The position numbers and the translations under genes were made by a program. The notes under the pieces were generated by a model that saw only the letters and a list, made by a program, of their open reading frames with translations, had not been told where the DNA came from and ran no database searches. Of a stretch of DNA of 64,000 bases, positions 35,545-43,126 are shown piece by piece; within the stretch, counting starts at the first letter, position 1; every line of letters starts with the position of its first letter. The stretch is from Rhodobacterales bacterium 52_120_T64 (lineage in GTDB: Bacteria > Pseudomonadota > Alphaproteobacteria > Rhodobacterales > Rhodobacteraceae): NCBI GenBank assembly GCA_002162875.1, contig MABA01000021.1:62001-126000 (forward strand), in the 5' to 3' direction.

Positions 35545-37326
35545 ATGACCGTCGATCAAATATTATTGTTCAGCCTTTTCGCAGGCGTATTTGGAATGCT
35601 CCTGTGGGGTAGATGGCGATATGATCTGATTGCTTTTTCGGCACTTTTGATCGCATTGGTTTTAGGCTTGGTACCGACGGATCAAGCATTTTCAGGGTTC
35701 GGTCACCCGGCAACCATAATCATAGCGCTCGTTCTAATTATTTCTCGGGGCCTGCAAAATTCTGGCGCTATTGATCTTATTACCAAACGGATAATCGATA
35801 CGGGCCGTACTATTAGCGGTCATATCGCAGTGATGAGTGTAACCGGCGCTCTGCTATCAGCGTTTATGAATAATGTTGCTGCAATGGCGCTGTTCATGCC
35901 CATCGACATTCAAGCGGCAGCCAAGGCTGGCCGCTCAGTCAGGCGAACGTTAATGCCTTTGTCTTTTGCTACGATATTGGGTGGCATGGTAACGCTTATC
36001 GGGACTCCGCCCAACATTATCATCGCTTCCTTTCGCGAAAAGGCCGTTGGAGAGCCATTTTCGATGTTCGACTTCGCACCTGTTGGTTTAACGGTGGCTT
36101 TCGTCGGCATTCTTTTTGTCGCAACGATCGGTTGGCGGTTAATGCCCAAAGGGGACGAAAGCGCTGTTGGTAAATCTGGCCATATCGGGCTGGATGGGTA
36201 CGTCGCAGAACTGGTTGTACCGGAAAACTCTAATGCCATTGGTAAAATGGTTCGGGACTTATACGAGGGCGCCAACGAGGACGATGTTGTCATTTTAGGC
36301 GTTGTTCGCAACGGAATACGACTTGGTGGCTTTGGGGCTAGAACCGTCATTCGCGAAAAAGACATGCTGGTCGTCGAAGCAGCGGCGGAAGATATGGACC
36401 GGTTCCGCGGCACGATCGGGCTGGAGTTTTTTGGCGAGCAACCTCGCGGTGAAACCGTCACAGGCGGGCACGAACTAATCGAAGTTGTAGTGCCCCGTGA
36501 TGCCCGTATCGCGGGCCGCTCTGCTCTTTCATTGCGACTTCAGGCACGCCGAGGCGTCGCGCTTTTGGGCATATCGCGTCAGGGAAAACGATTTGAAAAA
36601 CGCGTGCGCCACGAACCTATACGCGCTGGCGATATACTTTTGCTAATCGGTCCGCACGGTGAATTGCCTGACGTCGTTAACTGGTTAGGCGTACTGCCAC
36701 TGGCAGAACGTGGGTTAAACGTCACACAGCACAGCCGTTCCTGGCTGGCTATTGGCATTTTTGCGGCAGCGATTTCAATTTCGGCACTGGGCATGCTCTA
36801 TCTGGCGACAGCGCTGGCTATAGTTGTCGCGCTTTACGTGGGACTTAAAATTGTGCCAATCCGGAATGTCTACGATCATATAGAATGGCCGGTTATTGTC
36901 CTCCTTGGAAGCATGATCCCCCTAGGCGTGGCGCTGGAGGATTCCGGCGGAACCACGATGATCGCATCAAGCATTATCGATGTAACATACGGGCTACCTT
37001 CGTGGGCGGTACTTACAGTCCTGATGATAATTGTGATGACGCTTTCGGACGTTCTGAACAACACCGCTACGGCAGTGATCGGCGGACCAATTGCGGTTGA
37101 CGTTGCAACTAAACTTGGTGTGAATCCGGATCCTTTTCTGATGGCAGTCGCAATCGCCGCATCCTGCGCGTTTCTGACGCCAATTGGACACAAGAACAAC
37201 ACGCTTATCATGGGCCCCGGTGGGTATAGCTTCGGCGATTACTGGCGCACAGGACTGCCACTGGAAATACTGGTTGTTGCTGTCTCGGTTCCAATGATAT
37301 TGCTTGTCTTCCCGCTGGTACCTTAG
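35545..37326 (+). CDS. SLC13-type permease with central TrkA-C domains
   Basis: A 593-residue anion/dicarboxylate-type carrier. Membrane helices at about 1-180 and 395-590 enclose two soluble TrkA-C (RCK-C) domains near 205-285 and 305-385. The helical-hairpin signatures are visible: FMNNVAAMALFMP with LIGTPPNIIIASFRE in the first half, and DVLNNTATAVIGGP with LTPIGHKNNTLIMGPGGY in the second. Such proteins move sulfate, carboxylates or other anions with sodium. The substrate cannot be told. No operon partner is evident. Confidence 0.85.
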   Translation: MTVDQILLFSLFAGVFGMLLWGRWRYDLIAFSALLIALVLGLVPTDQAFSGFGHPATIIIALVLIISRGLQNSGAIDLITKRIIDTGRTISGHIAVMSVTGALLSAFMNNVAAMALFMPIDIQAAAKAGRSVRRTLMPLSFATILGGMVTLIGTPPNIIIASFREKAVGEPFSMFDFAPVGLTVAFVGILFVATIGWRLMPKGDESAVGKSGHIGLDGYVAELVVPENSNAIGKMVRDLYEGANEDDVVILGVVRNGIRLGGFGARTVIREKDMLVVEAAAEDMDRFRGTIGLEFFGEQPRGETVTGGHELIEVVVPRDARIAGRSALSLRLQARRGVALLGISRQGKRFEKRVRHEPIRAGDILLLIGPHGELPDVVNWLGVLPLAERGLNVTQHSRSWLAIGIFAAAISISALGMLYLATALAIVVALYVGLKIVPIRNVYDHIEWPVIVLLGSMIPLGVALEDSGGTTMIASSIIDVTYGLPSWAVLTVLMIIVMTLSDVLNNTATAVIGGPIAVDVATKLGVNPDPFLMAVAIAASCAFLTPIGHKNNTLIMGPGGYSFGDYWRTGLPLEILVVAVSVPMILLVFPLVP

Positions 37327-37389
37327 CGGCGGAACTACAAGCGATACCTGGGGTGTTGAAACGTGCTTTGTGCGGCGACAACAAAGTGG

Positions 37390-37932
37390 CTACACTATTT
37401 TTATCCATTTAAAGCCACAGCCCAATTCGGTTAGAAATCGTTCAAGATTTAAAGGTGTCAACGCAACGGTACGATCGTTGACCAATGGGTGCGCATAAAT
37501 CAATGCGCAATCCCTCAATGACTCGTCAATGAACAATTTCACGCCCGCATTTACGCCGGTAATCATCGCTAACGGTGTGACTGCACCAGGTCGCACGCCA
37601 AGGTTTTCCATCAACCGATCAGAGGAGCCGAACGAAAGTCTTCCTGAATCTATTAGTTGGGGAAGCGTTTTCAGATCAATTTTTCTATCTTGTTGCGAAA
37701 CCACCAAATAATTCCGCTTTTTGTTGTCTCGCAGATATAAGTTTTTGATGTGCCCGCCACCACCTTCTGTAGCCAAAAATTCATGCTGGACAGCTTTTGC
37801 CTCGGCCACTGTGTATAATGGAACATGATCGTGGCGCTGATAAGCTATGCCCCATTGATCCATCCTTTCCAACAAGGCATCTGACGAAACGGTGAGGCTG
37901 TCTTGGTGTTTGGAAGAGGCGTCCATTGGCAT
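37390..37932 (-). CDS. Prolyl-tRNA deacylase (ProXp/YbaK-like editing protein)
   Basis: A 180-residue free-standing editing domain of the YbaK/ProRS-INS superfamily. The opening LLERMDQWGIAYQRHDHVPLYTVAEA and GGGGHIKNLYLRDNKKRNYLVV pattern, seen at residues 20-105, is that of ProXp-ala (PrdX). These hydrolyse Ala-tRNA(Pro) made by bacterial ProRS lacking its own editing domain. The gene stands alone and convergent with the SLC13 gene. Confidence 0.82.
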   Translation of the reverse strand: MPMDASSKHQDSLTVSSDALLERMDQWGIAYQRHDHVPLYTVAEAKAVQHEFLATEGGGGHIKNLYLRDNKKRNYLVVSQQDRKIDLKTLPQLIDSGRLSFGSSDRLMENLGVRPGAVTPLAMITGVNAGVKLFIDESLRDCALIYAHPLVNDRTVALTPLNLERFLTELGCGFKWIKIV

Positions 37933-38143
37933 TATCGGGCCCTGAATTATTCAGCGCATCCAGTCTGTGCGCTAAATGAAAGATCACCAAAACCTCCGAA
38001 ACTGTCAACCAGTAAAATGGCCACTATTGCGAATACGCTGCGGGGCAGACTGCCGCGGCAAACACGCGCAGAATCGGCATGATATCAAACCGATTAAACC
38101 CAATATTGGTCGTAATATTGATCGGGAAAACGGGGCCACTTGG

Positions 38144-38220
38144 GGTTCTTGGTTCTTGGTTCTTGGTTCTTGGTTCTTGGTTCTTGGTTCTTGGTTCTTG
38201 GTTCTTGGTTCTTGGTTATT
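38144..38220. repeat. Heptanucleotide tandem repeat, (GGTTCTT)x10 plus one degenerate unit
   Basis: Ten perfect copies of GGTTCTT run from 38144 to 38213, followed by GGTTATT at 38214-38220. Period seven is not a multiple of three, so every frame is open through it and yields a seven-residue repeat; those frames are artefacts. The degenerate unit contains the stop codon of the minus-strand pilin-like gene. Copy number is likely variable through slipped-strand replication. Confidence 0.97.
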
Positions 38221-38407
38221 TGCTACGAACAAGTAGCCGCCCTGTCAACCCTCCGGAGATCTCTGGCTCCATGGTTGATTTTCCGACGCCAATTCCGGGA
38301 TTTACGATCAATAGTACTCCCATACCGAATCCAACGATTACGGCTGAAATAGTTACAATATCTATTGTGACTGTACCGGTTTCGGACCGGCGAAAACGCT
38401 TGAGCAT
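38216..38407 (-). CDS. Small Flp-pilin-like protein
   Basis: A 63-residue protein with a short basic start (MLKRFRR), then SETGTVTIDIVTISAVIVGFGMGVLLIV, here described as an acidic residue followed by one hydrophobic helix at about 8-35. This is the layout of Flp/TadE-type pilin-like proteins found widely in Rhodobacteraceae. No tad genes are nearby. The ATG at 38407 gives the best match to the family; ATG 38419 is also possible. Its stop codon lies inside the last, degenerate unit of the heptanucleotide repeat. Function is inferred only from the pattern. Confidence 0.55.
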   Translation of the reverse strand: MLKRFRRSETGTVTIDIVTISAVIVGFGMGVLLIVNPGIGVGKSTMEPEISGGLTGRLLVRSK

Positions 38408-38627
38408 TTCTATAAACATACCAAATTACCATTTACTGTGCCCAAATATAGGGCGGAGAACTAAAAATGTAGAGAATATGACTTGGACAGCATACCGATC
38501 GATTATGGTTGGAATATGGCGATTCAACATGCGTATGCAAATTGTGACCGGCGATATCAAACTTCGCTATTGAACATATAAATTATGTTATTAACTAAAA
38601 GTCATCAAAATTTTCAGGAGCAAGAAG

Positions 38628-39032
38628 ATGACAGATACATTCAGCCTCGATGTCCCCCTACAAGGCAATTTTGACGATGTGATCGGCACCGTCACCGAGG
38701 CGCTTAAGGCCGAAGGGTTCGGCGTTTTAACCCGGATCGATGTAGACACCGTTCTAAAAATCAAGATCGACGTGGATTACCGTCCCTATACTATACTGGG
38801 CGCCTGCAATCCAGTACTCGCCCACAAGGCTCTGATCGCCAGAACCGACATCGGTCTGATGTTGCCGTGTAACGTCACCGTGGAAAAATCCGGTGAAGAT
38901 GAATGTCTCGTGCGCTTCATAGATCCCGCCAAGATGATGAGCTTTGCAACGTTGGGCGATAACGCAGATCTGGTTGCAATCGGCGCCGAGGCGGCCGAAC
39001 GTATCGGTCGCGCGGCGGCATCGCTAAGCTAA
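38628..39032 (+). CDS. DUF302 domain protein
   Basis: A 134-residue protein of the DUF302 family, recognised from the helix-strand pattern with TEALKAEGFGVLTRIDV, YTILGACNPVLAHKAL and IGLMLPCNVTVEKSG. DUF302 domains have a TBP-like fold and bind unknown ligands, possibly metals or heme-related compounds; two cysteines (in GACNP and LPCNV) are conserved in the family. An AGGAG ribosome-binding sequence precedes the start. The stop overlaps that of the convergent DUF1489 gene. Confidence 0.82.
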   Translation: MTDTFSLDVPLQGNFDDVIGTVTEALKAEGFGVLTRIDVDTVLKIKIDVDYRPYTILGACNPVLAHKALIARTDIGLMLPCNVTVEKSGEDECLVRFIDPAKMMSFATLGDNADLVAIGAEAAERIGRAAASLS

Positions 39033-39472
39033 AGTATACCAAGGGCGGAAAGCTCGGCCCGCAAAGCGCCGGGAATTTCCTCCTGATCTTCACGATAAAG
39101 ACCGATGTCCTTCGGGGCGTCGGCTTTTGTCAAATATCGCCAACCTTGGAACGGGCGGCGACGGTGGGCCTCGGTTAGCATCAAGTCATGTTCAAAGATC
39201 AAAGCGCAACGGCGAATGCCATCCTCGCCGATCACCTCATCCATCCGCACAATGCGTTGACGCGCCAATACCAAGCCTTTGAAAACCCAGTAAAGCGAGC
39301 CGCCGTCCAGAAGCTCCGCCTCGCGGCGTGGCCACATGCGGGTGATGTGATTAGGAGTGTAATCAATGCCGTTGGCGCGCGCCTCGGCCTCGCGGGCGTT
39401 ACGCCAACGAACGAGGTCGCTGACCTTTTCGGCCCCGACGCAAAGTTTAACCAAATTTAGTTCACCACTCAT
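39029..39472 (-). CDS. DUF1489 family protein
   Basis: A 147-residue protein that I recognise as DUF1489, an alphaproteobacterial family of unknown function. Typical features are the start LNLVKLCVGAEKVSDL, TRMWPRREAELLDGGSLYWV (within residues 45-65) and the C-terminal FQGWRYL. No catalytic motif is evident. It is convergent with the DUF302 gene, overlapping by four bases, and divergent from the ribonucleotide reductase gene across 102 bases. Confidence 0.75.
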   Translation of the reverse strand: MSGELNLVKLCVGAEKVSDLVRWRNAREAEARANGIDYTPNHITRMWPRREAELLDGGSLYWVFKGLVLARQRIVRMDEVIGEDGIRRCALIFEHDLMLTEAHRRRPFQGWRYLTKADAPKDIGLYREDQEEIPGALRAELSALGIL

Positions 39473-39574
39473 GATCCCTTAATATCAGACCTCCGCGCAC
39501 TGTCTATATCTATTGCCAAGCCCGCCCGCGCGACGTAGCTTAACTTCCCTACCCATCACTAGGAGAATACGCGT

Positions 39575-41848
39575 ATGTCTGCATTCGCTGCCCCGATTTC
39601 ACAGTCCATCTGGGATATGAAATACCGTTTCAAAACACCTGAAGGCGAGGTGATAGACGAAACGGTTGAGGACAGCTGGCGTCGTGTGGCGCGATCTTTG
39701 GCGGCAAGCGAAAACGACCCGGCGAAGTGGGAAAAGGGTTTCTACAACGCGCTGAAAGGGTTCAAGTTTCTGCCTGCTGGCCGCATTCTGGCAGGTGCGG
39801 GGACCGAACGCTCCGTTACCCTGTTCAACTGCTTCGTGATGGGTACTATCCCTGACACGATGGGCGGGATTTTCGACAGCCTAAAGGAAGCCGCACTGAC
39901 GATGCAGCAAGGCGGCGGAATCGGATACGACTTTTCAACCCTAAGGCCCAAAGGGGCCAGTGTGATCGGGGTGGGCGCAGATGCCTCGGGTCCGTTATCA
40001 TTCATGGATGTTTGGGATTCAATGTGCCGCACGATCATGTCAGCAGGGTCACGTAGAGGCGCGATGATGGCGACGATGCGCTGCGATCACCCCGACATCG
40101 AAGATTTCATAACCGCCAAACGGGACGCTGCGCGCCTGAGGATGTTTAACCTGTCCGTTCTTGTTACCGACCCGTTTATGGAGGCCGTGAACGCTAACGG
40201 TCCCTGGGACCTGATATTTGGCGGCAAGATTTACCACACCGTACAGGCACGCGATCTGTGGAATAAAATCATGCGTTCTACCTATGATTTCGCCGAACCG
40301 GGCGTGATTTTTATCGACAGGATCAACCAAAAGAATAACCTGAATTACGTTGAGAGCATCGCGGCCACTAATCCGTGCGGTGAACAGCCCCTGCCCCCTT
40401 ATGGCGCATGCCTGTTAGGCTCGATCAATCTGGCGCGCCTTGTCGCCAACCCGTTCGACGAGGCCGCATCGCTTGATACCGATGCGCTTAGCGAACTTGT
40501 CAGTGTCGCCGTTCGAATGATGGACAATGTAGTGGACACCAGCCGCTTCCCATTACCTCAGCAACAAGCCGAAGCAATGGCCAAACGTCGGATCGGATTG
40601 GGCGTTACCGGTTTGGCGGATGCACTGCTGATGGTCGGCTTGCGCTATGGCTCGGACGAGGCCGCGCGACAGACGGAAAAATGGCTAAAAGCAATCGCGC
40701 GCGCGGCGTACTTTGCGTCGGCGCATTTGGCTGCCGAAAAAGGTGCTTTCCCGTTGTTTGATGCCAAACCCTATCTGGCGGGCGACACGATGATGGCGAT
40801 GGACGACGAAGTGCGCGCCGCTGTGGCCAAGCACGGCATTCGTAACGCTTTGTTAACCTCAATCGCCCCAACAGGCACAATCAGCCTTTACGCGGGCAAC
40901 GTATCCAGCGGAATCGAGCCGGTGTTCGCCTATGCTTACACCCGTAAGGTTTTGCAAAAAGATGGCTCCCGTACCGAAGAAGAGGTTGAGGATTACGCCG
41001 TCAAACTATGGCGCGAAAAGTTCGGCGATAAGGAATTGCCTGACTATTTTGTTAACGCCCAGACATTAGCCCCGATTGACCACGTTCGCATGCAGGCGGC
41101 AGCGCAAAAGTGGGTGGATTCGAGCATTTCGAAAACCATCAACTGCCCCGAAGACATCGATTTTAAATCTTTCAAAGAAATTTATCTGGAAGCATGGAAT
41201 ACAGGCTGCAAGGGCTGCACAACCTACCGTCCCAACGAGGTGACCGGATCAGTCCTGACCGTCAGCACAAAAGTCGAATCCCAGCCAGAAGCCGAGGCGC
41301 CCGATCATGCGGGCGAAGTGGTGTATCTATCCGAGCCACTGGACCGACCTGAAAACTTGCAGGGGCAAACCTACAAGATCAAATGGCCGGAGAGCGAACA
41401 TGCGATCTACATCACGTTGAACGATGTGGTGATCGGCGGACATCGCCGCCCGTTTGAGGTGTTCATCAATTCCAAAAACATGGAACACTTCGCGTGGACC
41501 GTGGCCCTTACCCGCATGATTTCGGCTGTGTTCCGGCGCGGCGGCGATGTCTCGTTCGTGGTCGAAGAACTAAAAGCCGTGTTCGATCCACGTGGCGGGG
41601 CATGGGTTGGCGGAAAATACATCCCGTCCATCTTGGCCGCAATCGGCGGCGTGATTGAGCGCCACATGATCGAGACCGGTTTCATCGAGGGCGAAGGTCT
41701 GGGATTAAAATCAGACCCACAAGCCGATGCCGTAACCGTCGGCGAGCGCCCCCGCGCACCAGCTTGCCCAAGCTGCGGACAATACGCGCTGCGGATGATC
41801 GAAGGCTGTATGACTTGCGGGGAATGTGGGCACTCGAAGTGTGAGTAA
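39575..41848 (+). CDS. nrdJ: Adenosylcobalamin-dependent ribonucleoside-diphosphate reductase (class II)
   Basis: A 757-residue class II ribonucleotide reductase, which makes deoxyribonucleotides using a B12-derived radical and no oxygen. The active-site segment NPCGEQPLPPYGACLLGSINL (described by Cys268 in NPCGE) carries the radical cysteine; the partner cysteine is in LFNCFVMG near residue 88. The C-terminus has a cysteine cluster (CPSCG, then CMTCGECGHSKCE) that regenerates the active site. Its length fits the shorter alphaproteobacterial NrdJ. No cobalamin riboswitch is recognisable in the 102-base upstream gap. It is monocistronic. Confidence 0.93.
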   Translation: MSAFAAPISQSIWDMKYRFKTPEGEVIDETVEDSWRRVARSLAASENDPAKWEKGFYNALKGFKFLPAGRILAGAGTERSVTLFNCFVMGTIPDTMGGIFDSLKEAALTMQQGGGIGYDFSTLRPKGASVIGVGADASGPLSFMDVWDSMCRTIMSAGSRRGAMMATMRCDHPDIEDFITAKRDAARLRMFNLSVLVTDPFMEAVNANGPWDLIFGGKIYHTVQARDLWNKIMRSTYDFAEPGVIFIDRINQKNNLNYVESIAATNPCGEQPLPPYGACLLGSINLARLVANPFDEAASLDTDALSELVSVAVRMMDNVVDTSRFPLPQQQAEAMAKRRIGLGVTGLADALLMVGLRYGSDEAARQTEKWLKAIARAAYFASAHLAAEKGAFPLFDAKPYLAGDTMMAMDDEVRAAVAKHGIRNALLTSIAPTGTISLYAGNVSSGIEPVFAYAYTRKVLQKDGSRTEEEVEDYAVKLWREKFGDKELPDYFVNAQTLAPIDHVRMQAAAQKWVDSSISKTINCPEDIDFKSFKEIYLEAWNTGCKGCTTYRPNEVTGSVLTVSTKVESQPEAEAPDHAGEVVYLSEPLDRPENLQGQTYKIKWPESEHAIYITLNDVVIGGHRRPFEVFINSKNMEHFAWTVALTRMISAVFRRGGDVSFVVEELKAVFDPRGGAWVGGKYIPSILAAIGGVIERHMIETGFIEGEGLGLKSDPQADAVTVGERPRAPACPSCGQYALRMIEGCMTCGECGHSKCE

Positions 41849-41901
41849 TGGGTATTCACAACAAATAAAAATAAAAACTTTAAGATATTGGATTCGAAAT
41901 T

Positions 41902-42519
41902 ATGCGAATTTTACATTATTCTATATTCCGACTAATTCTGGCCGCTGGATTAGCTAACTTTGCCTCTTCTATTTACGCCGAAGAATATACAGCCGCCGAT
42001 GTCCTGTTCGATACGATTGATAGGAAGTGCATTCAACAAATCGAGAATAACTCCGGATTAGACCATGCTGACCTGAAGGAAGTGCCAGCATTACGGCAAT
42101 TCCAGATATTTCGGTTCATGAGCAAAACAATGAATCCCGAAGAAGTTACCCTCTGGCAAACTTCATCTGAACAAGTAGTTATAGTTGAAGGCAACGAAGA
42201 TCGGTCTTGCTATATTCTAGCGTTCGAAATTGAAGATCATGAATTGATAGACGCCTACCAAATGTGGCGAACAAGAAATACCGAGGGATTGCTCGTTGCT
42301 TTTGACATCGAAACCCAATCGGATTTACAAAAAAGGTTAGGCAGGCATGGAGTCTTAGCTAAACTGTTAGATGACGATGACCACTTAGAAGTTGGCATTA
42401 GTTCACATTATAAGAACAACAATTTTATTACTGTATTTGTCGCCAGATACCCCCCTAACCCGATATCAGATCATGTGTTTGGCTCGACGAAAGGTAATGC
42501 GGAGAATAATAGTGAATGA
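41902..42519 (+). CDS. Uncharacterised exported protein
   Basis: A 205-residue protein that I do not recognise. It starts with a probable signal peptide (MRILHYSIFRLILAAGLANFASSIYA, cleavage after IYA, about 26 residues), so it is likely periplasmic. The mature part is acidic and has two cysteines (residues near 43 and 94) that could form a disulfide. The gene is visibly richer in A and T than its neighbours and uses AT-ending codons more, which may indicate recent acquisition. There is no operon partner; a hairpin-rich non-coding region follows. Confidence 0.65.
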   Translation: MRILHYSIFRLILAAGLANFASSIYAEEYTAADVLFDTIDRKCIQQIENNSGLDHADLKEVPALRQFQIFRFMSKTMNPEEVTLWQTSSEQVVIVEGNEDRSCYILAFEIEDHELIDAYQMWRTRNTEGLLVAFDIETQSDLQKRLGRHGVLAKLLDDDDHLEVGISSHYKNNNFITVFVARYPPNPISDHVFGSTKGNAENNSE

Positions 42520-42843
42520 TTCATTCGTTCACCCAAGTACCCCTTCACCATTCCTTAATTATTTCCAAGTATAAGCAACCTCGCTGAGCAAGGTTCTGAC
42601 AAAACCACTAGGGGTTATCGCGCTGGGCATCTGAAGATTTTATCACTTGGCAGCTCGCTCGATAATCGGGGTGTCTGGTACAGCAGGCGCTCCGATCGCT
42701 TAGATCGGGCAGCCACGGCGCGATAGCCTTCGCTATACTCGACCGCATTACCCCAATGCGGTCAGATCAGGTTCCACAGCAGAACCTTCCGAGAAACCCC
42801 GAAAATTTGGCGCAGAACCCCTCGACCAGCGGTTTTCTTGTAC
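42520..42843. other. Hairpin-rich intergenic region
   Basis: This 324-base stretch has no convincing gene. Four short hairpins follow each other: CCGATC/GATCGG (about 42692-42708), ATAGC/GCTAT (about 42723-42736), GACCGCATT/AATGCGGTC (42741-42763, nine pairs, five-base loop) and GGTTC/GAACC (about 42770-42786). None has a T-tail. It could be a structured RNA, the 3' region of the small minus-strand gene, or a remnant of a repeat element. Confidence 0.5.
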
Positions 42844-43059
42844 CTATCTGCCCAGATAATCGCCCAACGCGCGAACTTTGTTGAAAAATTCGCTGGTGGA
42901 AGCGCGTGGGATAAAAACCTTTGTGTCGCCGATGAGAATATAAACCTGCGGACCGTCCCCAAGAACGCCGGAGCGGCCTAGCTCCATATCTACAGTTTCG
43001 GCACTAGCATCGGCCGAGGCCTTGCATGAATTCTTGGAAAAATAGGGTGTGCGTTCCAT
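42844..43059 (-). CDS. Small conserved-looking hypothetical protein
   Basis: A 71-residue protein that I do not recognise. I chose the ATG at 43059 because a strong GGAGGGG ribosome-binding sequence sits just upstream. The sequence has a cysteine near residue 12 and a compact C-terminal part (VYILIGDTKVFIPRAST then FFNKVRALGDYL) that looks like a folded alpha/beta domain. It lies 68 bases downstream of the oxoprolinase gene on the same strand and may share its transcript. Confidence 0.6.
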   Translation of the reverse strand: MERTPYFSKNSCKASADASAETVDMELGRSGVLGDGPQVYILIGDTKVFIPRASTSEFFNKVRALGDYLGR

Positions 43060-43126
43060 CTGCCCCTCCAGAAAATGGTTAAAGGGACAGTTTAGCACAG
43101 TTTTTTCACATAACGAAATTCACGCC

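Noticed and set aside
38144-38220. CRISPR array
   Set aside because: The units are contiguous seven-base copies without spacers and there are no cas genes nearby.
38079-38573. Open frames through the heptanucleotide repeat giving a repeated seven-residue peptide
   Set aside because: A seven-base repeat without stops opens every frame automatically; the flanks show no coding pattern in these frames.
42762-42962. Minus-strand frame of 66 codons
   Set aside because: It partly overlaps the better-supported 71-aa gene in another frame and runs into the hairpin region.
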